64,000 nt of DNA from Maribacter sp. 4G9 (GCF_002742265.1 NZ_MDGL01000149.1:1-64000); one strand, 5' to 3'; positions 7,850-16,906 are shown, counted from the first letter of the stretch. The notes: generated from the sequence alone by a model not told the origin. Numbers and translations are program-made.

Positions 7850-8774
7850 CGTTAAATTTTAAACTGTTGTTCGATTTATAGTCCACATCATAGGTATTAT
7901 CATACTCCTCATCCGCGTCCTGTCCCATAAACTTATAACTCAACATTTTATAATACAACTTTGCTGCCACAAAATCCGAGGATTTAGCGGAAGGATTTGG
8001 GCAAAGCTCTACCAAATCAAAACCTACCACGTTTTTCTCCTCAAAGACCTGCTTTAAAAACTCCAAGGTCTCGTACCATAAAAGTCCCCCTGGTTCCGGC
8101 GTTCCCGTAGATGGCATAATGGAAGGGTCCAGGGCGTCCAAATCAAAGGTAATGAAGACATTATCCGTCATCGCTTCTATGACCTTGTCCATCCAATATT
8201 CATCGGCAACCATTTCATGAGCGAAGAATGTTTTTTCTTCGTCCATAATAGTCTTCTCTATTGCATCCATGGAACGTATACCAACCTGTACCAGATTGGT
8301 GGTCTGGCTGGCTTCGTGCAGGGCACAGGCATGATTGTATTTGGTTCCTTCATAGGATTCCCGCAAATCTGCATGGGCATCTATATGCAGCACGGTGAGG
8401 TCGTCAAAACATTCATTAAAGGCACGGATCGTACCAATGGAAATGGAATGCTCCCCGCCTACCAAGGTTACAAATTTATTTCTTTTTATATAGTCCTTCG
8501 TGATTTTGTGGACTTCGTTGACCATGGCTTCGGGCGAAGTATGGCCCTCTATCGATTCTGCCAAGTAAATACCTTGTTCGTACACCTCGGTATCGGTCTC
8601 TATATCATAGCGCTCCATATTTTCGGAGGCTTCCAAAAAGGCCTTGGGTCCGTTCACCGTTCCCTTGCCCCAAGTCGTGGTACCTTCATAAGGGACCGGA
8701 ATCAAAATAACCTTAGCGGTTTCCAATTGGGCGAATTTGTCAGGTATACCTGCATAATTCTTTGATGTACTCAT
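7836..8774 (-). CDS. speB: Agmatinase (ureohydrolase)
   Basis: 312 residues. It hydrolyses agmatine to putrescine and urea using two Mn ions. The metal ligands are visible in GGEHS (His109), HIDAHAD (about 130-136) and FDLDALDPSIMPSTGTPEPGG (around 215-235), the diagnostic ureohydrolase signatures. A short acidic tail follows the catalytic domain. The gene follows arginine decarboxylase by 22 bases and overlaps the deoxyhypusine-synthase-like gene, so arginine to agmatine to putrescine is encoded in one operon. The long forward frame antisense to it (8217-8765) is a shadow. Confidence 0.93.
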   Translation of the reverse strand: MSTSKNYAGIPDKFAQLETAKVILIPVPYEGTTTWGKGTVNGPKAFLEASENMERYDIETDTEVYEQGIYLAESIEGHTSPEAMVNEVHKITKDYIKRNKFVTLVGGEHSISIGTIRAFNECFDDLTVLHIDAHADLRESYEGTKYNHACALHEASQTTNLVQVGIRSMDAIEKTIMDEEKTFFAHEMVADEYWMDKVIEAMTDNVFITFDLDALDPSIMPSTGTPEPGGLLWYETLEFLKQVFEEKNVVGFDLVELCPNPSAKSSDFVAAKLYYKMLSYKFMGQDADEEYDNTYDVDYKSNNSLKFNDDEE

Positions 8775-8796
8775 CTGATTTAAAAATTAGAACAAA

Positions 8797-10248
8797 TTAA
8801 TTTGAAAGCTGTTTTTCAACCTTTGTTGATTTTTTCCTTTTCCCTTTTTGATAGTCCCCATACCCTAAAATTTCCAAAAGATCCTCAGCGGTCTGTTGTG
8901 GACTATATAATGTGGTTATCAATTCCCCATTTTCATCCTTATCGATCAGGATATGTTTGGGCTGCGGAATTAAGCAGTGCTGCAAGCCGCCAAAACCACC
9001 AATGGTCTCTTGATAAGCACCTGTATTAAAGAAACCTATATATAGAGGTTTATCCCTTTTATATTTTGGTAGATAGATGGCGTTCATGTTCTGCTCACTG
9101 TTGTAATAGTCATCACTATCACAGGTAAGCCCTCCCAAAAGTACCCTCTCGTACTCATCGTTCCACCGGTTAATGGGCAACATGATAAAACGCTTGTTAA
9201 TGGCCCACGTATCTGGCAAGGTTGTGATAAAGGAGGAATCGATCATATTCCATTTTTCACGGTCGTTCTGTTGTTTTTGATAGAGAATCTCATAAATGGC
9301 ACCGCCACTTTCCCCTACGGTAAAGCTCCCGAATTCCGTAAATATATTGGGAACAGGTACTTCGGCCTCGGTACAGGCAATATTGATTTGGTTCAGGATT
9401 TCGTCCACCATATACTGATAGTCATATTCAAAGGCCAAAGAGTTCTTTATGGGAAATCCACCACCAATATTAAGACTGTCCAAAGAAGGACAAATCTTTT
9501 TAAGCCTAACGTAGACCTTAAGACATTTCACCAATTCGTTCCAATAATAGGCGTTGTCCCTTATACCAGTATTGATGAAGAAATGAAGCATCTTAAGCTC
9601 CACTTTATCATTGTCCTTGATCTGGTTTTCGTAGAATGGCACTATATTTTTATAGCCGATACCCAATCTGGATGTATAAAATTCAAATTTTGGCTCTTCT
9701 TCCGATGCAATACGTATACCTACCTTAAAGGTGTCCTTTATGCTATCCGATAACAGTTCTATTTCCTCATAATTGTCAATGATGGGAATACAGTTGTCAT
9801 GTCCATTATTGATTAGACGTGCGATATTCTCAATGTATTGTTCACGCTTAAACCCATTACAAATAATATAGGAATCATCCTTTAGCTTACCGTCCTTTTT
9901 CAATTGCTCCACAATGTTGATGTCAAAGGCCGAAGATGTTTCTATATGGATATCGTTTTTTAATGCCTCGTGCATTACGTGCTGAAAATGCGAACTTTTG
10001 GTACAATAACAGTAGTGGTACTTGCCCTTATAATCGTTCTTTTTAATAGCATTTGCGAACCAGTTCTTGGCACGCGCAATATTCTCCGATATTTTAGGTA
10101 GATATGTGAATTTTAAGGGACTTCCATATTCCTCGACCAAATCATTCAATGGAATATTGTGGAATTTCAGGTGATCACCGTCCAAGGTAAACTCATCCTG
10201 GGGGAAAAAATAGGTCTGATCAATTAAATCAATATATTTAGTATTCAT
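8797..10248 (-). CDS. speA: Arginine decarboxylase, short PLP fold-type III form
   Basis: 483 residues. It decarboxylates arginine to agmatine, the first step of putrescine synthesis. The PLP lysine is in YCYCTKSSHFQ (Lys84). The phosphate-binding glycines are in NIGGGFP, and the C-terminal catalytic motifs GLTCDSDD and NTGAYQE are present. It is shorter than the roughly 650-residue Escherichia coli SpeA and lacks its extra helical insert, as is usual in flavobacteria. First gene of the leftward polyamine operon; the promoter should lie in 10249-10330, but I see no clear box. Confidence 0.9.
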   Translation of the reverse strand: MNTKYIDLIDQTYFFPQDEFTLDGDHLKFHNIPLNDLVEEYGSPLKFTYLPKISENIARAKNWFANAIKKNDYKGKYHYCYCTKSSHFQHVMHEALKNDIHIETSSAFDINIVEQLKKDGKLKDDSYIICNGFKREQYIENIARLINNGHDNCIPIIDNYEEIELLSDSIKDTFKVGIRIASEEEPKFEFYTSRLGIGYKNIVPFYENQIKDNDKVELKMLHFFINTGIRDNAYYWNELVKCLKVYVRLKKICPSLDSLNIGGGFPIKNSLAFEYDYQYMVDEILNQINIACTEAEVPVPNIFTEFGSFTVGESGGAIYEILYQKQQNDREKWNMIDSSFITTLPDTWAINKRFIMLPINRWNDEYERVLLGGLTCDSDDYYNSEQNMNAIYLPKYKRDKPLYIGFFNTGAYQETIGGFGGLQHCLIPQPKHILIDKDENGELITTLYSPQQTAEDLLEILGYGDYQKGKRKKSTKVEKQLSN

Positions 10249-10726
10249 GTAAGAAATTATATTCGATGTTTGAAAATACGTTTTAATATTTAATTAAATG
10301 TGCTCTTTTCATGTTAAGAAAACATGATGTATTTTCAAATCAAATAAGAATTTGTTTTTGGGTAGTAGGAATAAAAAAGTAGATGTGCTGACTCTGCACG
10401 ATCGAGGGGTTAAAATAGGAAGTCAGCTTTAATATCCGGCTGCTTATCTTATAAGCCATTTTTGGGTTTGACTTCCTACTTCCCAAAAATCCGAACATAG
10501 AAACAAATTGCATTATGTTCAGCTAAAGGCAAAGCCCTTACAAAGAGATTTCTCTTATTTTATGGCACAAATGAAAACAAAAAAATTGAAAAAACAACGG
10601 TTTTGAAACAAAATACGTTCAAGGGAACAAAAAAGACCAAAGAGCTTAATTTTTTCATTTTATTAAAACCACAAACTATTTATATTCAGTATCTTATTCA
10701 TTATTTTTAGGTATAAAACTTATAAG
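10249..10726. other. 478-bp divergent intergenic region with several inverted repeats
   Basis: The region separates leftward speA from a rightward secreted protein. It contains CATGTT/AACATG (10309-10325), a GTGC/GCAC stem near 10386, AGGAAGTCA (10417-10425) against TGACTTCCT (10469-10477), and TTTTTGGG (10459-10466) against CCCAAAAA (10482-10489). The last two overlap and are mutually exclusive, as in a switchable RNA, but no known riboswitch consensus is recognised. Confidence 0.4.
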
Positions 10727-11437
10727 ATGAAAAAAACAAAATATATAGAAAAGGTCCATTTTGTCATTTTTGCCTTGCTGGTAAGCTTGGCAAACGCCCA
10801 AATTTCTTCCGGTGTCTACCTATCCGATGAAGAAAATATCCGTCACGAACTCAAAATCGATAAGGGTTATCTCACCCATACCATTTATAAAACGAACCCC
10901 GCCGAGTTTGTAAAGACGCTTGGAGGCTTCTACTCTGCCGATAGCGAAAAGATCAAAATTAATCTTGAGTTCAATTCCGACTTTGGAAAGGACAGTCTAA
11001 AAGTGATGGAGATACCCTATTCGCTTAATGCGGATAAAATCATGCTTCAGATAGAAAAAGCCGTTACCTTACAAAAAAAGGATGCCGTGGAACAAGACTT
11101 GGATGGACAATGGCTATTTGCCACTCCAGGTCCTGATACGGGGCAGGAACGTCGCGGCGAGGAAAACCCCAGAAAAACATTGAAATTTTTGTTGGACGGT
11201 CGCTTTCAGTGGATTGCCTACCAAACAGAAACCATGGCCTTCTCCGGAACGGGCGGCGGTAGTTTTACATCGGTGGACGGGGTCTATACGGAGAACATCG
11301 AATTTTTTTCCCGTGATAACAATCGGGTAGGTGCCAATTTAGAGTTCAACTACGAAATTAAAGGGGACGATTGGCATCATACCGGCAATAATAGCAGGGG
11401 GGAGCCCATGTATGAAATATGGTCCAGAAGAAATTGA
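10727..11437 (+). CDS. Secreted protein of unknown function
   Basis: 236 residues with a signal peptide: basic MKKTKYIEKVH, hydrophobic FVIFALLVSLA, cleavage likely after NAQ near residue 25. The mature protein consists of short alternating strands (SSGVYLSDEENIRHELKIDKGYLTHTIY) and the segment about 125-175 has DGQWLF and RKTLKFLLDGRFQWIAY, a lipocalin-like pattern. Similar proteins in flavobacteria are annotated only as membrane or secreted proteins. It stands alone between the polyamine operon and tRNA-Arg. Confidence 0.7.
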   Translation: MKKTKYIEKVHFVIFALLVSLANAQISSGVYLSDEENIRHELKIDKGYLTHTIYKTNPAEFVKTLGGFYSADSEKIKINLEFNSDFGKDSLKVMEIPYSLNADKIMLQIEKAVTLQKKDAVEQDLDGQWLFATPGPDTGQERRGEENPRKTLKFLLDGRFQWIAYQTETMAFSGTGGGSFTSVDGVYTENIEFFSRDNNRVGANLEFNYEIKGDDWHHTGNNSRGEPMYEIWSRRN

Positions 11438-11590
11438 TGTAATTCCTTTTGCATACAATTCACAAAAAACCCTATTTTTGCCAGCCTATTTGGCCTCGTA
11501 CCTACCTAACGTTGGACAGGGTTCTGTAAATAGATAGATTTTTGGGGATATGATAAATTGATTCCCGAAAACTTTGAAAAAGTGAATATT

Positions 11591-11662
11591 GGCCTCGTAG
11601 TTCAATGGATAGAATAGAAGTTTCCTAAACTTTAGATGCAAGTTCGATTCTTGCCGAGGCTA
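11591..11662 (+). tRNA. tRNA-Arg (anticodon CCT)
   Basis: A complete 72-nt cloverleaf. Acceptor 11591-11597 pairs with 11655-11661, with a G-T wobble at the first pair. The D-stem is GTTC/GAAT, the anticodon stem GAAGT/ACTTT with loop TTCCTAA (anticodon CCT at 11624-11626), and the T-stem GCAAG/CTTGC with loop TTCGATT. The discriminator is A and CCA is not encoded. It reads AGG codons. Confidence 0.93.
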
Positions 11663-11947
11663 CAAATAAATGCATATAGATGCACCCAAGGTGTTACAAC
11701 CGAAAATAAAAAAAGGACAGCTTGTTGGTCCTTTTTTTGTTGGAGTTTGTAAAGCGATAGCCATCTGTATGCATTTTCAACATGAGCTACCAAAGAACAA
11801 CGTAGTTATCTCTTCCAGAGGCTTATTTTAGATATCAAGAAAATCCAAATATTGTCTATAAAAAAGGACCTCTCGACTGCGCTCGAGGTGACATAAAGAT
11901 AGGATTTACGCATTATCAAATACCCGGAATATCCTAGTCAAAAATCA
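11663..11947. other. Intergenic DNA after tRNA-Arg
   Basis: Holds a terminator and a dispersed-repeat-like hairpin (CTCGA at 11872-11876 pairing with TCGAG at 11883-11887). No gene is seen. Confidence 0.6.
11708..11738. terminator. Bidirectional intrinsic terminator
   Basis: GGAC at 11715-11718 pairs with GTCC at 11728-11731, extended by an A7 run before and a T7 run after that also pair. It works in either direction, serving tRNA-Arg and possibly the leftward SDR operon. Confidence 0.75.
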
Positions 11948-12754
11948 TTAACCCTTTCCTCCACTATTCTTTAACTGGCTGTCCATACTATCCTCCGCAA
12001 ATTTTCCCTGTACGCTCCAACCGCCATCCACATAGAACAATTGACCCGTCACATAACTGGATTCGTCAGAGGCCAAAAAAACGGCTGGGCCAATCATTTC
12101 TTCAGGTTCACCTGTTCTTTTCATGGGCACTACACGACCCCAATTCTCTCGGTAGTCCGGGTCCTCTTCCAAATTTCTTTCCGTGTTGATCGGTCCTGGA
12201 CCAAAAGTATTGACCCTTATCTTGTAAGGTGCCAACTCAACGGCCATTTGCTTTGACATGGCCTCGATTCCCCCTTTACTAGTAGAATAGCAAATAAGGT
12301 TCTTTACGCTCAATACCGAGCAAATGGAAGATATGTTGATAATACTACCTCCATTTTTGTTCTTTTTCATCAATTTGGCAGCCTCAATGGCACAGAACAA
12401 GGTTCCCTTAATATTCAGATTGATGACCTTATCGAACAACGCTTCATCGGTATTAAAAAAATCGCTCCAACCTGTGATGCCGGCATTGTTGACCAAAATG
12501 TTCAATCGGCCATATTTTTCCTCGATATATCGGAACATATTGCGAATATTTTCCACTTTGGAGACATCGGCTGCATAGAATTCCGCCTTGCCTCCCTTGC
12601 TACTAATTCCCTCAACAACGTCCTTTGCATAGTTTGCTCCGGGCAAATCATTTATGATGACAATGGCACCTTCCGCGGCAAATCCTTCAGCGATTTCCCT
12701 CCCTATTCCTTTACCGGCACCCGTAACCAATGCAATCTTTTTATCGAGTCTCAT
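11948..12754 (-). CDS. SDR-family dehydrogenase
   Basis: 268 residues of the classical short-chain dehydrogenase family. TGAGKGIG (about 11-18) binds NAD(P), NNAG is present, and the catalytic Ser, Tyr and Lys are visible in INISSICS and YSTSKGG. The C-terminal YVDGGWSVQG is typical of sugar-acid or polyol oxidising SDRs. It begins two bases before the upstream SDR stop on the same strand and ends a six-gene operon with a lactonase and FAH hydrolase. I infer a role in non-phosphorylative sugar oxidation (L-fucose or L-rhamnose type). The substrate is not shown. Confidence 0.85.
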   Translation of the reverse strand: MRLDKKIALVTGAGKGIGREIAEGFAAEGAIVIINDLPGANYAKDVVEGISSKGGKAEFYAADVSKVENIRNMFRYIEEKYGRLNILVNNAGITGWSDFFNTDEALFDKVINLNIKGTLFCAIEAAKLMKKNKNGGSIINISSICSVLSVKNLICYSTSKGGIEAMSKQMAVELAPYKIRVNTFGPGPINTERNLEEDPDYRENWGRVVPMKRTGEPEEMIGPAVFLASDESSYVTGQLFYVDGGWSVQGKFAEDSMDSQLKNSGGKG

Positions 12755-12756
12755 CT

Positions 12757-13521
12757 TCAGCTATTTAATTTTATAAATCCACCGTCAATAGGATAGTCTG
12801 TACCTGTTATAAATGCGGCCTCATCACTACATAGATACAATGCCAAATTCGCTATTTCCTCGGGCTTTGCCATTCTACCTATAGGTTGCGTTTGCGATAA
12901 TTTTTCAAACATTTCCTCTTGATTGTTTGGAAAGTTTTTGGCGAGATAGCCGTCCACAAAGGGTGTATGTACCCTGGCCGGCGAAATGGAATTACAGGTG
13001 ATATTGTCCTTTATAAAATCCTTGGCCACGGTAAGGGTCATGTTTGCCACGGCCGCCTTGGACATGGAGTAGGCAAACCTATCCTGAATTCCAATGCTTG
13101 CCGCTATACTTGCCATGTTAATGATTCTACCACCACCATTTTTCTTCATGAGGGGTATGGCCGCATACAAGCAATTATAAACCCCTTTTATATTGATTTG
13201 ATAAATTCGGTCTAAATCTGCTTCGGTTGTCGTCTCTGCCGTACCTATATGGGCAACCCCTGCATTATTGACCAGAATATCTATTTTTCCAATGGACTCA
13301 AAAGTGGAAATAACCTCCTGTTGATGGCTTACATCACAGGTATGTACCTGACCCTTCCCCCCATCTTTTTGAATCATGGACAATGTCCCTTGGCCTTCTT
13401 CCTCATTTATTTCTAAAATATGAACCGTTGCACCCCGTTTTGCCAAGACCACGGCTATGGCACGTCCTATTCCACTTCCTGCACCCGTAACAACGGCTAT
13501 CTTATCCTTTAACCTGAACAT
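12757..13521 (-). CDS. SDR-family dehydrogenase
   Basis: 254 residues, classical SDR. VTGAGSGIGRAIA is the nucleotide site, NNAGVAH follows, and the catalytic residues are in INMASIAAS and YSMSKAAV. The C-terminal FITGTDYPIDGGF is also typical. Non-phosphorylative L-fucose and L-rhamnose pathways use two dehydrogenases, one for the sugar and one for the 2-keto-3-deoxy acid. Finding two adjacent SDRs next to FAH and SMP-30 proteins fits that plan. Which of the two acts first cannot be told from sequence. Confidence 0.85.
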   Translation of the reverse strand: MFRLKDKIAVVTGAGSGIGRAIAVVLAKRGATVHILEINEEEGQGTLSMIQKDGGKGQVHTCDVSHQQEVISTFESIGKIDILVNNAGVAHIGTAETTTEADLDRIYQINIKGVYNCLYAAIPLMKKNGGGRIINMASIAASIGIQDRFAYSMSKAAVANMTLTVAKDFIKDNITCNSISPARVHTPFVDGYLAKNFPNNQEEMFEKLSQTQPIGRMAKPEEIANLALYLCSDEAAFITGTDYPIDGGFIKLNS

Positions 13522-13535
13522 ATTTTAAAAATTGG

Positions 13536-14381
13536 TTATGCATTGCTACATGTTTGTTCCTGTCTGCCCAAGTCTTCTATTTCCAAGGCCACTTTATCCC
13601 CTGCCTTTAAGTACTTGGGCGGCTTCATTCCCAGACCTACCCCTGGTGGGGTCCCAGTAGAGATTACATCTCCTGCCTCAAGGGTCATGAACTGCGACAG
13701 GTAGTGTACCACATAATAACAATCGAAAATCATGGTATTGGTATTTCCGTTTTGCATCTGTTCCCCATTGACCCAAAGTTTCATTTTTAGATTATGGACA
13801 TCTTCGATTTCCTCGGAAGTTGCCAAAAAAGGACCCAAAGGATTAAAGTTATCACAGGATTTTCCTTTCGTCCATTGTCCGCCCATCTCCAGTTGAAAAG
13901 CCCTTTCCGATACATCATGGGATATACAATAACCGGCAATGTAGTCCTTGGCCTCCTCAGCACTGTTCAAATATCTGGCATCCTTACCTATCACAACCCC
14001 TAATTCCACCTCCCAATCCGTTTTTTCGCTATTTCTGGGAATTAGAATATTGTCATTAGGCCCAACGACCGTGTTCGCCCCTTTTTGGAAAATAATGGGT
14101 TCCTGCGGAATTGCCATACCCGATTCGGAAGCATGGTCTGAATAGTTTAAACCGATACAGATAACCTTCCCCGGACGGGCAACACAAGACCCCAACCGAA
14201 CCTTGTCATCGACCTCCGGAAACTTGGAGAATTCCAAACCACGTAGTTTTTCGAGTCCCCCATTTTGAAAAAAGGAGCGGTCCCAGTCCGTAAAGGAGCT
14301 GGATAAGTCCCTTCTGTTGCCATTAACATCCAAAATTCCCGGTTTCTCCGCTCCAGGTTTGCCAAATCGTATCAGCTTCAT
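13536..14381 (-). CDS. Fumarylacetoacetate hydrolase family protein
   Basis: 281 residues. The FAH fold is recognised by PGKVICIGLNYSDHASESG, the metal-binding EPIIFQKG and DWEVELGVVIGK, and a C-terminal GDVISTGTPPGVGLG. Members include 2,4-diketo-3-deoxy-L-fuconate hydrolase, which splits the last sugar-acid intermediate into pyruvate and lactate, and that role fits the two SDRs and the lactonase beside it. Other FAH members (ureidoglycolate lyase-like, homoprotocatechuate) are possible. The N-terminal domain of about 70 residues is present, so the protein is full length. Confidence 0.85.
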   Translation of the reverse strand: MKLIRFGKPGAEKPGILDVNGNRRDLSSSFTDWDRSFFQNGGLEKLRGLEFSKFPEVDDKVRLGSCVARPGKVICIGLNYSDHASESGMAIPQEPIIFQKGANTVVGPNDNILIPRNSEKTDWEVELGVVIGKDARYLNSAEEAKDYIAGYCISHDVSERAFQLEMGGQWTKGKSCDNFNPLGPFLATSEEIEDVHNLKMKLWVNGEQMQNGNTNTMIFDCYYVVHYLSQFMTLEAGDVISTGTPPGVGLGMKPPKYLKAGDKVALEIEDLGRQEQTCSNA

Positions 14382-14397
14382 GCTATTTTATATTTAA

Positions 14398-15270
14398 TTA
14401 AGTTTCATATAAAACTGTGGGCACACCTTGATAACCACATTCTTTAACTACAAATAGAGCACCTGCCGGAGGTTGTTCCTGTAATTCCCCATCGGTCAGA
14501 TCCACCTTTGCCGAAGTTACAAAGAGATCTTTTAAATCCTTTCCGCCAAAGGTACAGGAAGTGATTTTTGCTACCGGAAACTTTATGCTCAATAACTTTT
14601 CTCCCGTTTTGGGATCCCAACGGGTCACCTGCCATCCGCCCCAATGGGCAATCCAAAGCATCCCTTCTGAATCCATGGTCATCCCATCCGGAAAACCTTC
14701 CTTCTCCTCTATCCTAATGACCACTCTTTTGTTTTTTATATTTCCGTTGGCCTTATCATAGTCGTAAGCTACAACGGTTTGTGTTGGGGTGTCGATAAAG
14801 TAAAAAGTTTGGTGATCTAGACTCCATTCCATACCATTTGAAATGGTGGTGTTCTTAATTTTTAAGGTGCTTTGATCATTAGAAAAGGCGTAGACCGCGC
14901 CCGTATCGGCATCTTCGGATAGGGACATACTGCCCACCCACAATCTGCCGGCAGGATCACACTTTCCATCATTGAACCTATTTCCCGGTAAATGGCTTTC
15001 AGGATTATCCACATATGTTATCTTTCCGGTTTCCCTATCTAAAAAACCGATACCCGATGTAGAAGCCAAAATAAAATTGTTGTCACAGCATACCGCAATA
15101 CAGCCAACCATTTTTTTAACCGGATACATCTTGTGATTCTTTTTGCTCGGCGAATACTCGTGGATTTCCCCGTTCAAAATATCCACCCAACATATTACAT
15201 TGTTTTTAGAATCCCAAACCGGTCCCTCGCCCAATTCACATTGGTGACCATGTACAACTTCTACCTCCAT
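14398..15270 (-). CDS. SMP-30/gluconolactonase family sugar lactonase
   Basis: About 290 residues from the ATG at 15270. The frame is open to an ATG at 15312, but MEVEVVHGHQCELGEGPVWD matches the usual start of this six-bladed propeller family. Metal ligands are expected at the Glu of GEGPVWD, in NRFNDGKCDPAGRLWVGS, in ISNGMEWSLD and in EGFPDGMTMDSEG, all visible. It hydrolyses sugar lactones made by sugar dehydrogenases. No signal peptide, so cytoplasmic. It precedes the FAH gene by 16 bases. Confidence 0.87.
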   Translation of the reverse strand: MEVEVVHGHQCELGEGPVWDSKNNVICWVDILNGEIHEYSPSKKNHKMYPVKKMVGCIAVCCDNNFILASTSGIGFLDRETGKITYVDNPESHLPGNRFNDGKCDPAGRLWVGSMSLSEDADTGAVYAFSNDQSTLKIKNTTISNGMEWSLDHQTFYFIDTPTQTVVAYDYDKANGNIKNKRVVIRIEEKEGFPDGMTMDSEGMLWIAHWGGWQVTRWDPKTGEKLLSIKFPVAKITSCTFGGKDLKDLFVTSAKVDLTDGELQEQPPAGALFVVKECGYQGVPTVLYET

Positions 15271-15320
15271 GATGTATGTTTCTTTCAGAAATTCTGGAAT
15301 ATTCAAAAGCAAGATCTTAG

Positions 15321-16136
15321 CTATACCTTTGATTTTTCCTTTACAAAATTCAACAGAAGGGGAATGGCCGGATACACCATGTTATGCCCGTACCCATCCA
15401 ACTCCATCAATTCCACATCTGGATGGCCAATGACCTTCATCATCCTATAAAAATAGGCGGTTTCCTCATACCTGCCCAGCATTTCCAATTCCCTGTTTCC
15501 GCTAATCAACAACATGGGCGGAGCATCCTTCCGTATATGGAATAAAGGTGCAAACTCATCCACTATCGCTTGCGTACCGGCTATACCCATTTCCTTCCGG
15601 ATGGTAAAATGGGTGATGGAATGCCCACTAAAGGGAATAAGTCCGGCAATTTTATTGGCGTCAATGTCATACTTGGAAAGGTAACCGGTATCCAGGCCAA
15701 CCATGCTGGCCAAATAGCCTCCCGCCGAATGACCCGTTACAAAGATTTTGTTTTTGTTACCATGATATTTTTCTATGTTTTTAAAGGTCCAAGCGACCGC
15801 TGCTGCGGCATCTTCGATGTAAATAGGGTGCTGCACTTTTGGATGTAGGCGATAGTTCACGGTCACGACCATCACTCCTTGTTCCTTCAATCCATCCGGG
15901 ATATGCTTTTCACCGCCTTCCAATCCACCACCATGAAACCAGACCACAACGGGAAGATCCGTTGTGTCCTTGGGATAATAGACATCCAGTTTGCAGCGCT
16001 CTTTTTGATAGTCCGTTTGTGAATCCGTTAGTCCATTATAATAGCCAATATTCTCTTCTAGGGTATAGGCCAGGTCTTGGGCCAATGCCGGAAGACCTAT
16101 ACACATTACCAAAATCACCAAGAAACTTCTTTTCAT
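15321..16136 (-). CDS. Secreted alpha/beta hydrolase (esterase-like)
   Basis: 271 residues with a signal peptide, MKRSFLVILVMCIGLPALAQ. The catalytic pattern of the BD-FAE/hormone-sensitive-lipase type is clear: the oxyanion motif VVWFHGGGLEGG, nucleophile elbow VTGHSAGGYLAS and a terminal DGYGHNMV carrying the histidine. Likely a periplasmic carboxylesterase, for instance removing acyl groups from an imported sugar. It lies in the sugar-acid operon, 16 bases after the RidA-like gene. Confidence 0.82.
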   Translation of the reverse strand: MKRSFLVILVMCIGLPALAQDLAYTLEENIGYYNGLTDSQTDYQKERCKLDVYYPKDTTDLPVVVWFHGGGLEGGEKHIPDGLKEQGVMVVTVNYRLHPKVQHPIYIEDAAAAVAWTFKNIEKYHGNKNKIFVTGHSAGGYLASMVGLDTGYLSKYDIDANKIAGLIPFSGHSITHFTIRKEMGIAGTQAIVDEFAPLFHIRKDAPPMLLISGNRELEMLGRYEETAYFYRMMKVIGHPDVELMELDGYGHNMVYPAIPLLLNFVKEKSKV

Positions 16137-16152
16137 GCTCTACCTATATTTA

Positions 16153-16713
16153 TTATTCCTGTATCTCCACTACCATTTCAACCTCAACGGCCATATTTCC
16201 GGGCAATGAACCCATCCCTACGGCAGCTCTTGCATGTTTTCCGTTTTCACCAAAAACTTCGACCATTAGGTCGGAATACCCATTGATTACCTTGGAATGG
16301 TCCGTAAAATCGGATGCCGCATTGACCATGCCCTTTACCTGTACCACACGCCTAACCCTGCGCAGATCCCCCAATTCTTCTTTTAGAACGGACAATTGGT
16401 TGATACCCGCTTCTCTAGCCGCATTGTAGCCTTCCTCAACCGTCAGGTCTGACCCTACTTTCCCCACTACATTTTCCCCATTTGCTTGTTTGGGTCCTTT
16501 CCCGGCCAGAAAAAGCAAATTTCCAGTTCTTACGGCATGTACATAGTTGGCCATGGGCTTTCCTATGGACCTTAATTCAATGCCTAATCGATTTAAACTC
16601 GCTTCTGGATAGTAATTCTCATCCAAAGGAAGTTTTTCTACTTCATTTTTGGGCATTTCATTTTTACAGCCCAGTACTAAACACATAAAAATGACAGTCA
16701 AAATTTGTTTCAT
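16153..16713 (-). CDS. RidA/YjgF-family lipoprotein
   Basis: 186 residues. The lipoprotein signal MKQILTVIFMCLVLGC is followed by a RidA-like domain (about 50-186) with NYVHAVRTGNLLFLAGKGP, a long helix EEGYNAAREAGINQLSVLKEELG and GSLPGNMAVEVEMVVEI. RidA proteins deaminate reactive enamines and imines in the cytoplasm; a membrane-anchored exported member is less usual. The arginine typical of active RidA would fall near RAAVGMGSLPGN. First gene of the leftward operon, divergent from the MFS transporter. Confidence 0.8.
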   Translation of the reverse strand: MKQILTVIFMCLVLGCKNEMPKNEVEKLPLDENYYPEASLNRLGIELRSIGKPMANYVHAVRTGNLLFLAGKGPKQANGENVVGKVGSDLTVEEGYNAAREAGINQLSVLKEELGDLRRVRRVVQVKGMVNAASDFTDHSKVINGYSDLMVEVFGENGKHARAAVGMGSLPGNMAVEVEMVVEIQE

Positions 16714-16834
16714 AACCTTGATTCTAAATTATGGATTCTGCTCCAAGGTACTCTATACGTATGTAGTTTACAAATAGGAAAATGGACCGTTTTATAGCTT
16801 TTAAAAATTCACTTGCACCCCTAAGATTCTTCAT

Positions 16835-16851
16835 TATCCTATATTAGGATA
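16835..16851. promoter_or_regulatory. Perfect palindrome between divergent RidA and MFS genes
   Basis: TATCCTA and TAGGATA are perfect 7-base arms around TAT. The site is 122 bases from the leftward start and 99 from the rightward start. It is a good candidate operator for the divergent sugar-acid operon and transporter, but no regulator gene is adjacent. Confidence 0.5.
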
Positions 16852-16906
16852 CACCTAAACTATGATTTTCATAAAAAACAAGAGAAATTATCGCATTTTT
16901 ATTAGC

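Noticed and set aside
8217-8765. 182-codon open frame on the plus strand
   Set aside because: Lies antisense to agmatinase, whose catalytic motifs are intact; no family features in the forward translation.
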